Of a DNA stretch of 64,000 bases, positions 28,531 to 37,465 are shown piece after piece. The DNA is taken from the NCBI RefSeq assembly GCF_001314325.1, contig NZ_CP009429.1:620501-684500 (forward strand). The letters run 5' to 3'. The stretch's first letter is position 1. Each line of letters starts with the position of its first letter. The notes beneath the pieces are model-generated. The model had not been told where the DNA came from. It was given only the letters and a program-made list of their open reading frames with translations, and did not search any database. Origin of the DNA: Sphingopyxis macrogoltabida (lineage in GTDB: Bacteria; Pseudomonadota; Alphaproteobacteria; Sphingomonadales; Sphingomonadaceae). The position numbers and the translations under genes were made by a program.

Positions 28531-29520
28531 TTATTTGCCGATCACGCTTTCGGGCAGGTCTTCGCCGAACACGCGCTGATAATATTCGGCGACGATCATC
28601 CGCTCGGCCTCGTCGCATTTGTTGAGGAAGGTGAGGCGGAAGGCGAAGCCGAGATTGTTGAAGATCGCGGCATTCTGCGCCCAGCTGATCACCGTGCGCG
28701 GCGACATCACGGTCGAGATATCGCCGTTGATGAAGCCCTGACGGGTCAGGTCGGCGACCTTGACCATATTGGCGACGGTCGTCTCGTCGGTGTTCGGCAC
28801 CTTGGCGAGGATGATCGCGCTTTCGGTCGCCGCGGGCAGATAGTTCAGCGTCACGACAATGTTCCAGCGGTCCATCTGGCCCTGGTTGATCTGCTGCGTC
28901 CCGTGATAGAGCCCGCTCGTGTCGCCGAGCCCGACGGTGTTCGCGGTCGAGAAGAGGCGGAAATGCGGGTTCGGGCGGATGACCCGGTTCTGGTCGAGCA
29001 GGGTCAGCTTGCCTTCGGTCTCCAACACGCGCTGGATCACGAACATCACGTCGGGACGCCCCGCGTCATATTCGTCGAAGACGAGCGCGGTCGGGGTCTG
29101 CAGCGCCCAAGGGAGCAGGCCTTCGCGGAATTCGGTGACCTGCTGGCCGTCCTTCAGCACGATCGCGTCGCGGCCGACGAGGTCGATGCGGCTGATATGC
29201 GCGTCGAGGTTGACGCGGATGCACGGCCATTTGAGCCGCGCCGCGACCTGTTCGATGTGGGTCGACTTGCCGGTGCCGTGATAGCCCTGCACCATCACGC
29301 GGCGGTTATATTTGAAGCCCGCAAGGATCGCGAGCGTCGTGTCGCCGTCGAAGACATACGCCGGATCGAGGTCGGGGACGCGCTCGTCGGCCTCGCTGAA
29401 CGCGGGGACCTTCATGTCGATATCGACGCCGAACACCTCGCGCGCATCGACCTCGGTATCGGGCGCCGAAAGGAGCGTCGAGCCGTGGTGGTCGGGAAGG
29501 CTGTTCGGAATATCGGTCAT
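28531..29520 (-). CDS. cobS: Cobaltochelatase subunit CobS
   Basis: 329 residues, full length for CobS, the AAA+ ATPase of the aerobic cobalt chelatase. Walker [10 protein letters not shown] is at residues 79-87, Walker B is [13 protein letters not shown], and the N-terminal segment [18 protein letters not shown] is characteristic. It hydrolyses ATP to drive cobalt insertion together with CobT and CobN. An NTF2-like and a J-domain gene lie upstream on the same strand; J-domain genes are often found next to cobS in alphaproteobacteria. Confidence 0.95.
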   Translation of the reverse strand: MTDIPNSLPDHHGSTLLSAPDTEVDAREVFGVDIDMKVPAFSEADERVPDLDPAYVFDGDTTLAILAGFKYNRRVMVQGYHGTGKSTHIEQVAARLKWPCIRVNLDAHISRIDLVGRDAIVLKDGQQVTEFREGLLPWALQTPTALVFDEYDAGRPDVMFVIQRVLETEGKLTLLDQNRVIRPNPHFRLFSTANTVGLGDTSGLYHGTQQINQGQMDRWNIVVTLNYLPAATESAIILAKVPNTDETTVANMVKVADLTRQGFINGDISTVMSPRTVISWAQNAAIFNNLGFAFRLTFLNKCDEAERMIVAEYYQRVFGEDLPESVIGK

Positions 29521-29628
29521 GGCAAAGGTCCAGCGAGTGCGTACGGGAGAGAGTCGCCGCCGGGCGGCGCTTCGGCTGTCGCGGTATCGCCATGGGTTGC
29601 GGCTTGCAACGCCTTTCGTGGCGATATC

Positions 29629-30066
29629 CTACAGGAGGCCGAGCGCCTTCATCACCGCCGACTGGTCGTAATAGGGACGTTCGCAGACGATCTTGTCGCT
29701 GCCGGGTGCGAACTGGAAGCTCGCCGCCATGCGGATACGGAACGCCTTGCCGGTCGGCTCGATCGTCCGCACGCCGAGGCGCAGCGGGCCGAGGTGGGTG
29801 CCGGTCAGCCAGAATTCGACCAGCACCGTGTCGGTATCGGCATCGGCGGCGATCGCGATCACCTCGTTCGCCTGATCGGGAAATGGCTCGCGCGACGAAG
29901 CGAAATAGGAACGGACCGCCGTCTCGCCGTCGAAGATGGTGCCGGGGCCCATCAACTCGTAGCGCGGATGCTCGAAGGTCGCGAGAACGCCGTCCCAGTC
30001 GTGCGTGATCTCGAGCGCCATGTGCCGGCGCACCACTTCGATCCTTGCCTCATCGAGATCGGTCAT
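29629..30066 (-). CDS. SnoaL/NTF2-like protein
   Basis: 145 residues from the ATG at 30066. The fold is the cone-shaped NTF2-like type: an N-terminal helix (EARIEVVRRHMALEITHDWDG), FEHPRYELMGPGTIFDG, RSYFASSREPFPD, and beta strands ending in RMAASFQFAPGSDKI. Members serve as cyclases, isomerases or ligand-binding proteins, so the sequence alone does not fix a role. It lies 10 bp from the J-domain gene and about 110 bp upstream of cobS, on the same strand as both. Confidence 0.75.
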   Translation of the reverse strand: MTDLDEARIEVVRRHMALEITHDWDGVLATFEHPRYELMGPGTIFDGETAVRSYFASSREPFPDQANEVIAIAADADTDTVLVEFWLTGTHLGPLRLGVRTIEPTGKAFRIRMAASFQFAPGSDKIVCERPYYDQSAVMKALGLL

Positions 30067-30076
30067 CGTTCCTCTC

Positions 30077-30667
30077 CTATGCAAAGGCCTTCGTCTTGCG
30101 CAGCAATTGATACGCCTGAACTACCTCGCCCAGCCGCGTTTCGAAACTGCGATCGCCGCCATTCCGGTCGGGATGATATTTGCGGACGAGTTCGCTGTAT
30201 CGCCGCCGCAGCGCCGCACGGTCGGCGTCGGCGGGCAGGCCAAGCAGCTGCATCGCGTCATGTTCTTCGCGCGACAGGCCGGGATTGGCGGCCTCGCGCC
30301 GCGCCTCGTCCATGCGCTGGCGGAAACGCGCGCCCAAGGCGTCCATCGGATCCCTGAAATCGGCCCAGCGCGGCGGCAGGTCGGCGCTGCCCGCGGCGCG
30401 AAAGGCGCGGCTTTCGGTTTCCCAGCCGGCGGTGGGCGATTGTGCCGCCATGATCTGGTCGGCGGTCATGCCGTCGAAATAATTATAACCCGCATTATGT
30501 TCGCGCACATGGTCGAGGCACAGCCAGCGGTACGGCGGCGGCCCGTCGGGCGAGCGGTGCGGTGAGGCGGGCGCGCGAAATTCGCCGGGTTCCTCGCACC
30601 CGGGAACGGCGCAAGCGGCTTCGCGCGGGACGCGGCCGTGGAATCGGTTGGACCTGGGGCTTGTCAT
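30077..30667 (-). CDS. C-terminal J-domain protein
   Basis: 196 residues from the ATG at 30667. The N-terminal part has a cysteine pair ([10 protein letters not shown]) and the motif [22 protein letters not shown] domain occupies the C-terminus, with the HPD motif in [11 protein letters not shown], so it should stimulate an Hsp70 (DnaK). This architecture, with an N-terminal Cys/His region, is the one typically seen beside cobS and bolA in alphaproteobacteria. Its start lies 28 bp from bolA in the opposite direction. Confidence 0.85.
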   Translation of the reverse strand: MTSPRSNRFHGRVPREAACAVPGCEEPGEFRAPASPHRSPDGPPPYRWLCLDHVREHNAGYNYFDGMTADQIMAAQSPTAGWETESRAFRAAGSADLPPRWADFRDPMDALGARFRQRMDEARREAANPGLSREEHDAMQLLGLPADADRAALRRRYSELVRKYHPDRNGGDRSFETRLGEVVQAYQLLRKTKAFA

Positions 30668-30695
30668 GCTGTTCTTTCCTCCCCAACATGGGGGC

Positions 30696-30974
30696 ATGAG
30701 CGAAAAAGGTCCAGTGCAACGCGAGATGGAGGAGCTGCTGACGGCGGCTTTTCCCGACGCGAAATTCATTCTCAGCAACGACAGCGCCAGCCATCACGGC
30801 CATTCGGGCGACGACGGATCGGGCGAATCGCATTTCAGTCTCGCCATCGAGTGGCCGGGATTCGCAGGGCAGAATCGCGTCGCGCGCCAGCGCGCGGTGA
30901 ACAAGGCGCTCGGCGACCTCCCAGGGCAGCGCGTCCACGCGCTCGCGATCAAGGCGACGGCGCCGGGCGAATAG
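30696..30974 (+). CDS. BolA-family protein
   Basis: 92 residues from the ATG at 30696. The BolA fold is shown by [19 protein letters not shown], then a His-rich loop (SHHGHSG) and [30 protein letters not shown], with the helix and strand order of the family and an invariant RVHAL near the end. BolA proteins bind [2Fe-2S] clusters with monothiol glutaredoxins and link iron or redox state to gene expression. Followed 12 bp later by the DUF2200 gene, probably an operon. Confidence 0.9.
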   Translation: MSEKGPVQREMEELLTAAFPDAKFILSNDSASHHGHSGDDGSGESHFSLAIEWPGFAGQNRVARQRAVNKALGDLPGQRVHALAIKATAPGE

Positions 30975-30985
30975 GAGGAGCGGAC

Positions 30986-31354
30986 GTGGACGAGCATCGT
31001 GTCTATAAATACAGCTTTGCGAGCGTCTATCCGCACTATGTCACCAAGGCCGAGCGCAAGGGGCGCACCCAGGCGGAGGTCGACCAGATTATCCGCTGGC
31101 TGACCGGATACAGCCAGCAGCAACTCGACGATCAGATTGCCGCCAAGACCGACCTTAGGGGGTTTTTCGGCGACGCGCCCGCGATGAATGCGGCGCGCGA
31201 CCAGATCAAGGGCGTGATCTGCGGCATTCGCGTCGAAGAGATTGCCGAACCGCTGATGCGCGAGATCCGCTACCTCGACAAGCTGATCGACGAACTCGCG
31301 AAGGGCAAGGCAATGGAGAAGATCCTGCGCGCCGCCGATCCCGGCAAGCCCTGA
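30986..31354 (+). CDS. DUF2200 protein
   Basis: 122 residues from a GTG at 30986 with AGGAGGAG five bases upstream, which settles the start. [20 protein letters not shown] and [20 protein letters not shown] are the conserved DUF2200 signature. The biochemical role is unknown. It lies 11 bp after bolA and ends 24 bp before the pirin gene, so bolA, this gene and the pirin gene are likely co-transcribed. Confidence 0.85.
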   Translation: MDEHRVYKYSFASVYPHYVTKAERKGRTQAEVDQIIRWLTGYSQQQLDDQIAAKTDLRGFFGDAPAMNAARDQIKGVICGIRVEEIAEPLMREIRYLDKLIDELAKGKAMEKILRAADPGKP

Positions 31355-31378
31355 GCAACCACGCCAAAAGGATAGCCG

Positions 31379-32263
31379 ATGTTCGAAATCATCACTCCCT
31401 CGACCCACGACCTCGGCGCCTTCGAGGTGCGGCGGACGCTGCCCAACAAGGCGCGGACGATGGTCGGACCCTTCATTTTCGTCGACCAGTTCGGCCCGGC
31501 GCATTTCGACATCGGCAAGGGCATGGATGTGCGCCCGCATCCGCACATCAACCTCGCGACAGTGACCTATCTGTTCGAGGGCGCGATCGATCACCGTGAC
31601 AACCTCGGCACCTATGCGACGATCCGCCCCGGCGCGTGCAATCTGATGACCGCGGGCAGCGGTATCGTCCATTCGGAACGCACGCCCGCCGCCGAGCGCG
31701 CGACCGGATCGCCGATCTCGGGAATGCAGACCTGGCTCGCGCTGCCCGACGGCAAGGAAGAGATCGACGCCGCGTTCGAGCATGTCGCGAAAGACGATTT
31801 GCCGCTGATCGAGGACGGCGGCGTGTCGGCGCGTGTCATCATGGGCAGCCTTTGGGGTGCGACCTCGCCGATCACCCAGCATGCGGCGACCATCTACGCC
31901 GATATCCTGATGAACGCAGGGGCGTCGATCCCGATCGAGGCGGAGGCCGACGAGCGCGCAGTGCTCGTCGCGCTCGGCGACGCCAGCCTCGATGGCGAAG
32001 CGCTCGACCGTTACAGCCTCTATATCCTGAAACCGGGGCAGGCGATGACGCTGCGCGCCGACAGCGACGCGCGGGTGATGCTGCTCGGCGGCGAGGCTTT
32101 CGCGACGCCGCGGCATGTCTGGTGGAATTTCGTCAGCTCGTCGCGCGACCGGATCAATCAGGCCAAGCACGACTGGAAGGAAGGCAAATTCCCGCTCGTC
32201 CCCGGTGACAGCGAGGAGTTCATCCCGCTTCCCGAAGTGCCCAAGACTGTGAGCTATCCGTGA
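31379..32263 (+). CDS. Pirin-family protein
   Basis: 294 residues. The N-terminal cupin barrel carries the metal ligands of pirins: RPHPHINLATVTYLFEGAIDHRD, plus GIVHSERTPAAERA with a further His. A second barrel follows (SIPIEAEADERAVLVALGDASL). Bacterial pirins bind Fe and are reported as quercetin dioxygenase-like enzymes or redox-linked modulators. AAAAGGA precedes the ATG. The stop overlaps the GTG start of the next gene by 4 bp. Confidence 0.9.
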   Translation: MFEIITPSTHDLGAFEVRRTLPNKARTMVGPFIFVDQFGPAHFDIGKGMDVRPHPHINLATVTYLFEGAIDHRDNLGTYATIRPGACNLMTAGSGIVHSERTPAAERATGSPISGMQTWLALPDGKEEIDAAFEHVAKDDLPLIEDGGVSARVIMGSLWGATSPITQHAATIYADILMNAGASIPIEAEADERAVLVALGDASLDGEALDRYSLYILKPGQAMTLRADSDARVMLLGGEAFATPRHVWWNFVSSSRDRINQAKHDWKEGKFPLVPGDSEEFIPLPEVPKTVSYP

Positions 32264-32712
32264 GCCTGCTGCTTGCGCTGGCGATGACGCCGCCGCCGCC
32301 CGAGCCGATATTTGCGTGCAGTTTCGGGGCGAAGCAGTTGGTGATCGCCGAAGCGGGCGGCGCGCTCATCTATCGGTATGGCACCGCGACAAAGACCGAA
32401 CTCCGCCTCGTCGCGAATGCCGCGAGCAACCGCGTATTCTATCACCGCACGCTCTATCCGCGCGCCGAGGATCAGACGCTCCGCTTCGTGAACGGCGAAT
32501 ATAATTATGTCGTCTACGCCCACTGGTCCGCTCCGAGCGCGGGGATGACCGAGGAGGCTTCGACGCCCGAAAGCCATTATGGCGGGCTGATCGTGATGCG
32601 CGGCGAGAGGGAATTGGCATCGTATCGCTGCAGCCGCGGCGGCGACATGCGCGAATGGCCGATCTTCAAGACGCTGCCGACCGACGAAACGAACATGACG
32701 CCGCCCGAATAG
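32260..32712 (+). CDS. Hypothetical protein coupled to pirin gene
   Basis: 150 residues from a GTG at 32260 overlapping the pirin stop (GTGA). A short hydrophobic, signal-like N-terminus (LLLALAMTPPPPEP) leads into a compact beta-rich domain with two Cys residues (FACSFGAKQL; SYRCSRGGDM), perhaps a disulphide. No family recognised. Coupling to pirin suggests co-expression, not a shared function. Its location outside the cytoplasm is inferred from the N-terminus only. Confidence 0.6.
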   Translation: MSLLLALAMTPPPPEPIFACSFGAKQLVIAEAGGALIYRYGTATKTELRLVANAASNRVFYHRTLYPRAEDQTLRFVNGEYNYVVYAHWSAPSAGMTEEASTPESHYGGLIVMRGERELASYRCSRGGDMREWPIFKTLPTDETNMTPPE

Positions 32713-32793
32713 TGAATCCTTCGGCGTTGCGGCTTGCCAGCCGAAGCGATCGCCGCCAGATTGGTTTTGAAAAGAAACCAAAAGGAGCGGAAT

Positions 32794-33717
32794 ATGATCG
32801 GCGATTTCGAACAGCGGCGGGTGGCGCTTTCGACCGGGATCGAACTCGACGTCGTCGATATGGGGCCAAAGGAAGCCCCCGCGCTGATCTTCCTTCACGG
32901 TTTCCCCGAGTCGCACCGTACCTGGCGCTACCAGCTCCCGCATTTTGCCGATCGCTTCCGCTGTATCGCGCCCGATCAGCGTGGCTATCGCGGCTCGTCG
33001 AAGCCGCAGGATGCTGCTTCCTATTCCGGTGACAAGCTGATCGCCGACATCTTTGCGCTCGCCGATGCGCTGGGCGTCGGGACATTCACGATCGTCGGCC
33101 ACGACTGGGGCGGCGCGATCGCGTGGGGCGTTGCGCTCGGCGGCCAGCCGGACGGACTGTTTCCGGCATGGTCGGGCCGCGTGACGCGCGCGGTGATCGC
33201 CAACGCGCCGAACCCGGCGATCTTCCAGAAATTGTTGTTGACCAACCCCGACCAGCGCGCCGCGAGCCAGTATATCCGCACCTTTCGCGATCCCGCGAGC
33301 GACGCGATCATCGAGGCGCACGGCATCGCCGGGCTCCTCGCGCACGCCTTCGCCGACAAGGTACCGAGCGGGGGCATCCAGCCGCCCGACGAGATCGCCC
33401 GGTCGCTCAAGGATTGGGAAGATCGCGACACGTGCCGCGCGATGATCAACTGGTATCGCGGGTCGGCAGTCACCGTGCCGGCGATGGACGAACCTTATGC
33501 CGAGCCGCCTGCCATGCCTTTCCCCAAGCTCGCCATCCCGACGCTGGTGATCTGGGCGCTCGACGATGTCGCGCTGCCGCCGTGCAATCTCGACGGCATC
33601 GAAGAACTGGTCCCTGATGCCACGATCGTCGAGGTTCCCGGATGCGGCCATTTCGTGCCGTGGGAGGCGCCGGACGCCGTCAATACGGCGATGGACGACT
33701 TTCTTGCGCAAAGCTGA
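32794..33717 (+). CDS. Alpha/beta hydrolase, epoxide-hydrolase-like
   Basis: 307 residues from the ATG at 32794 with AAAGGAG upstream. HGFPESHRTW (residues 35-44) forms the oxyanion hole, the nucleophile Asp104 is in GHDWGGAIAW, and the catalytic His is in GCGHFVPWEAP. Asp as nucleophile matches soluble epoxide hydrolases and haloalkane dehalogenases. The HGFP motif followed by Glu favours the epoxide-hydrolase branch. The substrate is unknown. Confidence 0.88.
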   Translation: MIGDFEQRRVALSTGIELDVVDMGPKEAPALIFLHGFPESHRTWRYQLPHFADRFRCIAPDQRGYRGSSKPQDAASYSGDKLIADIFALADALGVGTFTIVGHDWGGAIAWGVALGGQPDGLFPAWSGRVTRAVIANAPNPAIFQKLLLTNPDQRAASQYIRTFRDPASDAIIEAHGIAGLLAHAFADKVPSGGIQPPDEIARSLKDWEDRDTCRAMINWYRGSAVTVPAMDEPYAEPPAMPFPKLAIPTLVIWALDDVALPPCNLDGIEELVPDATIVEVPGCGHFVPWEAPDAVNTAMDDFLAQS

Positions 33718-33744
33718 CGCGGCACCGGCGCCCGGCCGGCGCCG

Positions 33745-34518
33745 TCATTTCGTCGTGTAACCACCGTTCACCAGCACGGTCTGACCGGTCATCCACCAGC
33801 CGTCGGTAACGAGGAAGCGGATCCACGGCACGATATCCTCGATATCGGTGAGGCCGGTCTTCGAAAAGGGGGACAGCGCCGCTGCGGTCTTATGATAGGC
33901 GACCGCGTCTTCGCCCTCGGCCGGGTAGAAGAAGGGCGTATCCATCGGCCCCGGTCCGATCGCGGTTACCGAAATGCCCCGTTCGCCGAATTCCTTCGAC
34001 GCCGCGCGCGTATAATGTTCGACCGGTGCCTTGGTACCGGCGTAGCTGGAGTAGAAAGGCGTATAGGCGCCGAGCAGCGACGTCACGAGCGTGCAGACTT
34101 TGCCATTGTCGCTGACATGCTTTCCGGCCTCCTTCAGGAAGAAAAAGGCCGATTTCGAATTGACCGCGCTCATCGCGTCGAACTCGGCTTCGCTGATATC
34201 GACCATCGGCTTTTTCAGCACCTTGCCGATCGTGTTGATCGCAATGTCGATGCCGCCCATCGCGTCCTTCGCGCTGGCGAACAGTTTTTCCATGGCGCTC
34301 GCCGAGGTCAGATCGGCTTGCATGGCGTGGCCCTTCGCGCCCGCCGCTTCGATTGCGGCGACCGTTTCCTCGGCCTCCGCGCGCGACGCTTCGCTGTTGT
34401 AGTGGACGTAGACGGCACGCGCTCCCTGCAAGGCGAAGTCGCGCGCAATCAACCCGCCGAGGTTCTTGCCGCCGCCGGCGATGAGAACCGCTTTTCCTGC
34501 GATATTATGGTCAGCCAT
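33745..34518 (-). CDS. SDR-family oxidoreductase
   Basis: 257 residues. The ATG at 34518 is preferred over 34524, since GGGAAG lies six bases before it. The nucleotide-binding motif is AGGGKNLGGLIA, with VHYNSEASR suggesting NADP preference. The catalytic YxxxK is in SSYAGTKAPVEHYTRAASKEF, and GPGPMDTPFFYPAEG is the product-side loop. It reduces or oxidises a carbonyl/hydroxyl of unknown substrate. It is divergent from an AraC regulator 292 bp away that may control it. Confidence 0.88.
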   Translation of the reverse strand: MADHNIAGKAVLIAGGGKNLGGLIARDFALQGARAVYVHYNSEASRAEAEETVAAIEAAGAKGHAMQADLTSASAMEKLFASAKDAMGGIDIAINTIGKVLKKPMVDISEAEFDAMSAVNSKSAFFFLKEAGKHVSDNGKVCTLVTSLLGAYTPFYSSYAGTKAPVEHYTRAASKEFGERGISVTAIGPGPMDTPFFYPAEGEDAVAYHKTAAALSPFSKTGLTDIEDIVPWIRFLVTDGWWMTGQTVLVNGGYTTK

Positions 34519-34680
34519 GATCATCTTCCCGAATATCAGGAAAGGAGAACTTTCCTTGCGATTGACCCGGACCGCGAGCCTGACCAGGCAGGCGGCGCCC
34601 GCGAGGATATGGCAAAACGGTGACCGGAAAAAGTGGCGGGCAACGGGGTTGGCGCTGCCCGCCGGGAGGGGTCGGTTTCC

Positions 34681-34697
34681 GGTGGACGGGGTCCACC
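34681..34697. promoter_or_regulatory. 7-bp inverted repeat between SDR and AraC genes
   Basis: GGTGGAC-GGG-GTCCACC is a perfect inverted repeat near the middle of the 292-bp divergent region 34519-34810. It could bind the AraC regulator or form a leader hairpin. Confidence 0.35.
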
Positions 34698-34810
34698 AAA
34701 TCCTTGCCCCAATTCCCTAGTCCACGTCGGGAATTGAAGGCGCGAGTTAACCATAAAAGCCGCCAATATTGCAGGCTTTCAGATTCTCCCACACTTGCCA
34801 TAGTCGCGTA

Positions 34811-35590
34811 ATGGAAGTGGGCGGACTGAGGGTGGCATCGATCGTCAAGCGGATCGAGGGCCCTGGCAGCTGGACGATCGAACGCGACGTTCATGCGCTG
34901 ATCCTGCACGAGGCGGGAAGCTATCACTGGCTGGAAACCTGGCTCGACGGCCGCCGAACGTCGCTCGGCGACCCATTGCCGGGCGAGATATGGCTGGCGC
35001 CCGCCGGGCATAGCTATCGCGCGACGGCGCAGGGCGGCGGTGTGCGTTATATCGAGGTCGAAATTCCGTCCGAACGATTGGCTGTTCCACCGGCCGCGCG
35101 GGCGCTCGCCGGCTATCACGATCCCGCGATGGCTGCGCTCGTTCGCGCACTGGCGGCGGGCGACGCCGAAGCTGCCGATGCGCTGGTCGCGATGCTTGCC
35201 GAAACCTTGGGCGGCATGACGTCGCCAGCCGAACCGCGCGCCATCGCACGGCGGATCGATGATCTGCTGGCGTTCATTCAGACGCGACTCGAAGCGCCGC
35301 TGACATCGCGCGAGATGGCGGCGCGTGCGGGCATGTCGGTGAATAGCCTGATCGTCCATTTCACGCGTGCGACAGGGCGCACGCCGGCGCAATATGTGCT
35401 GCACCAGCGGCTCCGTCGGGCATGCTGGTTCCTGATGCACCGGCCGCTGACGGTCGCCGAAATTGCCTTCGCTACCGGCTTCTCCAGTCATGCGCATCTG
35501 TGCGCGGCGTTTCGTCGCAAGCTCGGCATGTCGCCGGGACAATGGCGCCGCAGCTCCGCTTCGGCTATCATGACCGAGGGGGAGGCCTGA
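34811..35590 (+). CDS. AraC-family transcriptional regulator
   Basis: 259 residues from the ATG at 34811. The N-terminal cupin-like sensor domain (YHWLETWLDG, PGEIWLAPAGHSYRA) is followed by the double helix-turn-helix: SREMAARAGMSVNSLIVHFTRATGRTP and the second helix pair with VAEIAFATGFSSHAHLCAAFRRKLG. It is divergent from the SDR gene and so likely controls it. A small membrane protein gene follows 3 bp later. Confidence 0.87.
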   Translation: MEVGGLRVASIVKRIEGPGSWTIERDVHALILHEAGSYHWLETWLDGRRTSLGDPLPGEIWLAPAGHSYRATAQGGGVRYIEVEIPSERLAVPPAARALAGYHDPAMAALVRALAAGDAEAADALVAMLAETLGGMTSPAEPRAIARRIDDLLAFIQTRLEAPLTSREMAARAGMSVNSLIVHFTRATGRTPAQYVLHQRLRRACWFLMHRPLTVAEIAFATGFSSHAHLCAAFRRKLGMSPGQWRRSSASAIMTEGEA

Positions 35591-35593
35591 CGA

Positions 35594-35848
35594 ATGTCAC
35601 ACACGGCTGTCATGCTGCTCGCGGGGCTTGCCCTGCTGATCGTCTTGCGCCTCGCCGTCCGCGACGCACGGCGTGCGACCCGCCTGTTCCTTTCGTTATG
35701 GTTGATCGCGTCGATCGGCAACCTGCTCGTCGGGGTGCTCTACGCGGGCTATGGCTGGGCCGAGGAATCGGTGATCGGCTTGCTCGTCTTCGGCGTTCCG
35801 GCAGCGATCGCGTTGGGCGCGGCGCGTCTCGGCGCTAATCGGCGCTAA
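35594..35848 (+). CDS. Small membrane protein downstream of AraC regulator
   Basis: 84 residues, 3 bp after the regulator stop. Three hydrophobic segments (AVMLLAGLALLIVLRL, LFLSLWLIASIGNLLVGVLYAGY, VIGLLVFGVPAAIALGAA) span the membrane. No family recognised. A 10-bp tandem duplication (GGCGCTAATC at 35831-35850) covers its end, so its last residues and the neighbouring stop overlap. It may be a partner of the regulator or transported compound; inference only. Confidence 0.6.
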   Translation: MSHTAVMLLAGLALLIVLRLAVRDARRATRLFLSLWLIASIGNLLVGVLYAGYGWAEESVIGLLVFGVPAAIALGAARLGANRR

Positions 35849-36285
35849 TCGGCGGGATTGAGCAGGCAGCCGTTCGCACCGGCAAAGCGCGCGCTGCGCG
35901 AAGCGAGCAGCGGCACGCTGCCGGTGATCGTCTTCGTCGCCGGGTCTTCGGCCAGCGAGACCATCTCCATCCCCGGCTCGAAATCGCTCTGGCAGCTTTC
36001 GAGGCTGCGGCCCTGGACATAGCGGCACGAGCAACCGACTCGCGCGGCATAGGCGGAGCCGAGTTCGGCCTGCGCCTTGAACGACGGGAACTTCCAGATT
36101 GAGAAGACCGTCATCAGCGCGAGCAGGATCAGCACCCACGGCAGGCATCCGCCCCAGCGGCTCTGCCGCGGCCTGCCGCGCAGCTTCTTCGGCACCTCTG
36201 GCGGCGGGGCCGAAGGTGTCGGTGCGGGCGGTACTGGGTCGGGCGTTGCCGTGCCCGGTGGGTTGGTGTTAGTCACCGCAGCCAT
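35845..36285 (-). CDS. Single-span membrane protein with C-terminal Cys-rich domain
   Basis: 146 residues from the ATG at 36285. A Pro-rich cytoplasmic tail (PDPVPPAPTPSAPPP) and a basic stretch precede one transmembrane helix (LPWVLILLALMTVFSIW). The C-terminal domain carries paired Cys (VGCSCRYVQGRS, LESCQSD, ANGCLLN) and is probably periplasmic. No family recognised. Its start codon overlaps that of the divergent serine hydrolase (CATG at 36283-36286), and its stop overlaps the convergent gene by 4 bp. Confidence 0.6.
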   Translation of the reverse strand: MAAVTNTNPPGTATPDPVPPAPTPSAPPPEVPKKLRGRPRQSRWGGCLPWVLILLALMTVFSIWKFPSFKAQAELGSAYAARVGCSCRYVQGRSLESCQSDFEPGMEMVSLAEDPATKTITGSVPLLASRSARFAGANGCLLNPAD

Positions 36286-37441
36286 GATCACGAAAAAAGC
36301 CATGCTGGCAAGTGCCGCGCTCGTGATGCTGGGGGGCTGGTCGCTGACGCACGCGGCGGGGCAGGGCGCTATCGCTCCCGCATCGCCAGCACCGAGACTC
36401 GGCGCGTCGCTCGACGATGTCGCGCCGGTCGAAGCCTCGCAGGCGCTTCCCTCCCTCGATCCCGCGATCAAGGCCCGGGCCGATGCGCTGTTCGTCGATG
36501 CGGAAGATGTGGGGGAAACCCGCGCGCTGTACGTGCTCCGCGACGGCGAGCCGATCTACGAACGCTATGGTGCGGGCTTCGGCCCGGACAGCAAGCTGAT
36601 CAGCTGGTCGATGGCAAAGAGCATTACCGCCGTGCTCACCGGTTTCCTCGTCTCCGACGGGCAGTTGTCGCTCGACGGCCCCGCCCCGGTCGCGGCGTGG
36701 CAGCGCAGCGGCGATCCGCGCGGTGCGATCACGCTCAAGCATCTTCTCCATATGTCGTCGGGGCTCGAGCACATCGAAAACGGCGATCCGGTCTGGGACG
36801 GCGACACGGTCGCGATGCTGTTCGGTGGCGGCGCGGGGGACATGGCCGCCTTTGCCGAAGCCAAGCCTGCGGCGGCACAGCCGGGCGAGGTTTTCAACTA
36901 TAGTTCGGCGACCAGCGTCATCCTCGCCGACATATTGGCCGACACGCTGACCCCTTCGCAAAATCCCGCGGCCCGGCGCGATGCGGTGCGCGAGTTTATT
37001 CAGGGCCGTCTTGCCGAACCGCTCGGCATGACCAGCCTGACTCCCGAATTCGATGCGAAGGGCACCATGATCGGCGGCTCGATCATGCACGCGACGGCGC
37101 GCGACTATGCCAGGTTCGGCGAGTTCCTGCGCAATCACGGCGTCGTGAACGGCCAGCGGCTGCTACCCGAAACCTGGATGAACTTCATGCTGTCGCCGTC
37201 GGCGAACGACGCGGGCTATGGCGGGCATATCTGGCTCAACCGCCGCCGCCCAGCCGGCGCCGACGCGGCACTGTGGCCCGATCGCGGTCCGAACGACCTG
37301 TTCGCCTGCATCGGGCATCAGGGGCAATATATCATCGTCTCGCCGTCGCAGCGGGTGACGATCGTGCGGCTGGGCATCACCCGCGACGACCAGTTCCCGG
37401 CGTTGCGCCGGCATCTGGCGGATTTGACGGCCGCGCTCTGA
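36284..37441 (+). CDS. Serine hydrolase, beta-lactamase (class C) family
   Basis: 385 residues with a signal peptide (MITKKAMLASAALVMLGGW, cleavage near HAAG). The SxxK motif is S109-MA-K112 in SWSMAKSIT, the second catalytic motif is FNYSSAT, and the C-terminal GHQGQY replaces KTG, as in class C-like esterases and DD-peptidases rather than resistance beta-lactamases. A periplasmic esterase or peptidase is likely. A start at Met 36302 is possible. Its 5' end abuts the divergent membrane gene. Confidence 0.85.
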   Translation: MITKKAMLASAALVMLGGWSLTHAAGQGAIAPASPAPRLGASLDDVAPVEASQALPSLDPAIKARADALFVDAEDVGETRALYVLRDGEPIYERYGAGFGPDSKLISWSMAKSITAVLTGFLVSDGQLSLDGPAPVAAWQRSGDPRGAITLKHLLHMSSGLEHIENGDPVWDGDTVAMLFGGGAGDMAAFAEAKPAAAQPGEVFNYSSATSVILADILADTLTPSQNPAARRDAVREFIQGRLAEPLGMTSLTPEFDAKGTMIGGSIMHATARDYARFGEFLRNHGVVNGQRLLPETWMNFMLSPSANDAGYGGHIWLNRRRPAGADAALWPDRGPNDLFACIGHQGQYIIVSPSQRVTIVRLGITRDDQFPALRRHLADLTAAL

Positions 37442-37465
37442 TTCGATCGTCGCCCCGTCGGCAGA

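Noticed and set aside
35831..35850. A 10-bp tandem duplication (GGCGCTAATC) at the convergent gene ends
   Set aside because: It merely brings the two stop codons together. It is too short to indicate a repeat family or mobile element.
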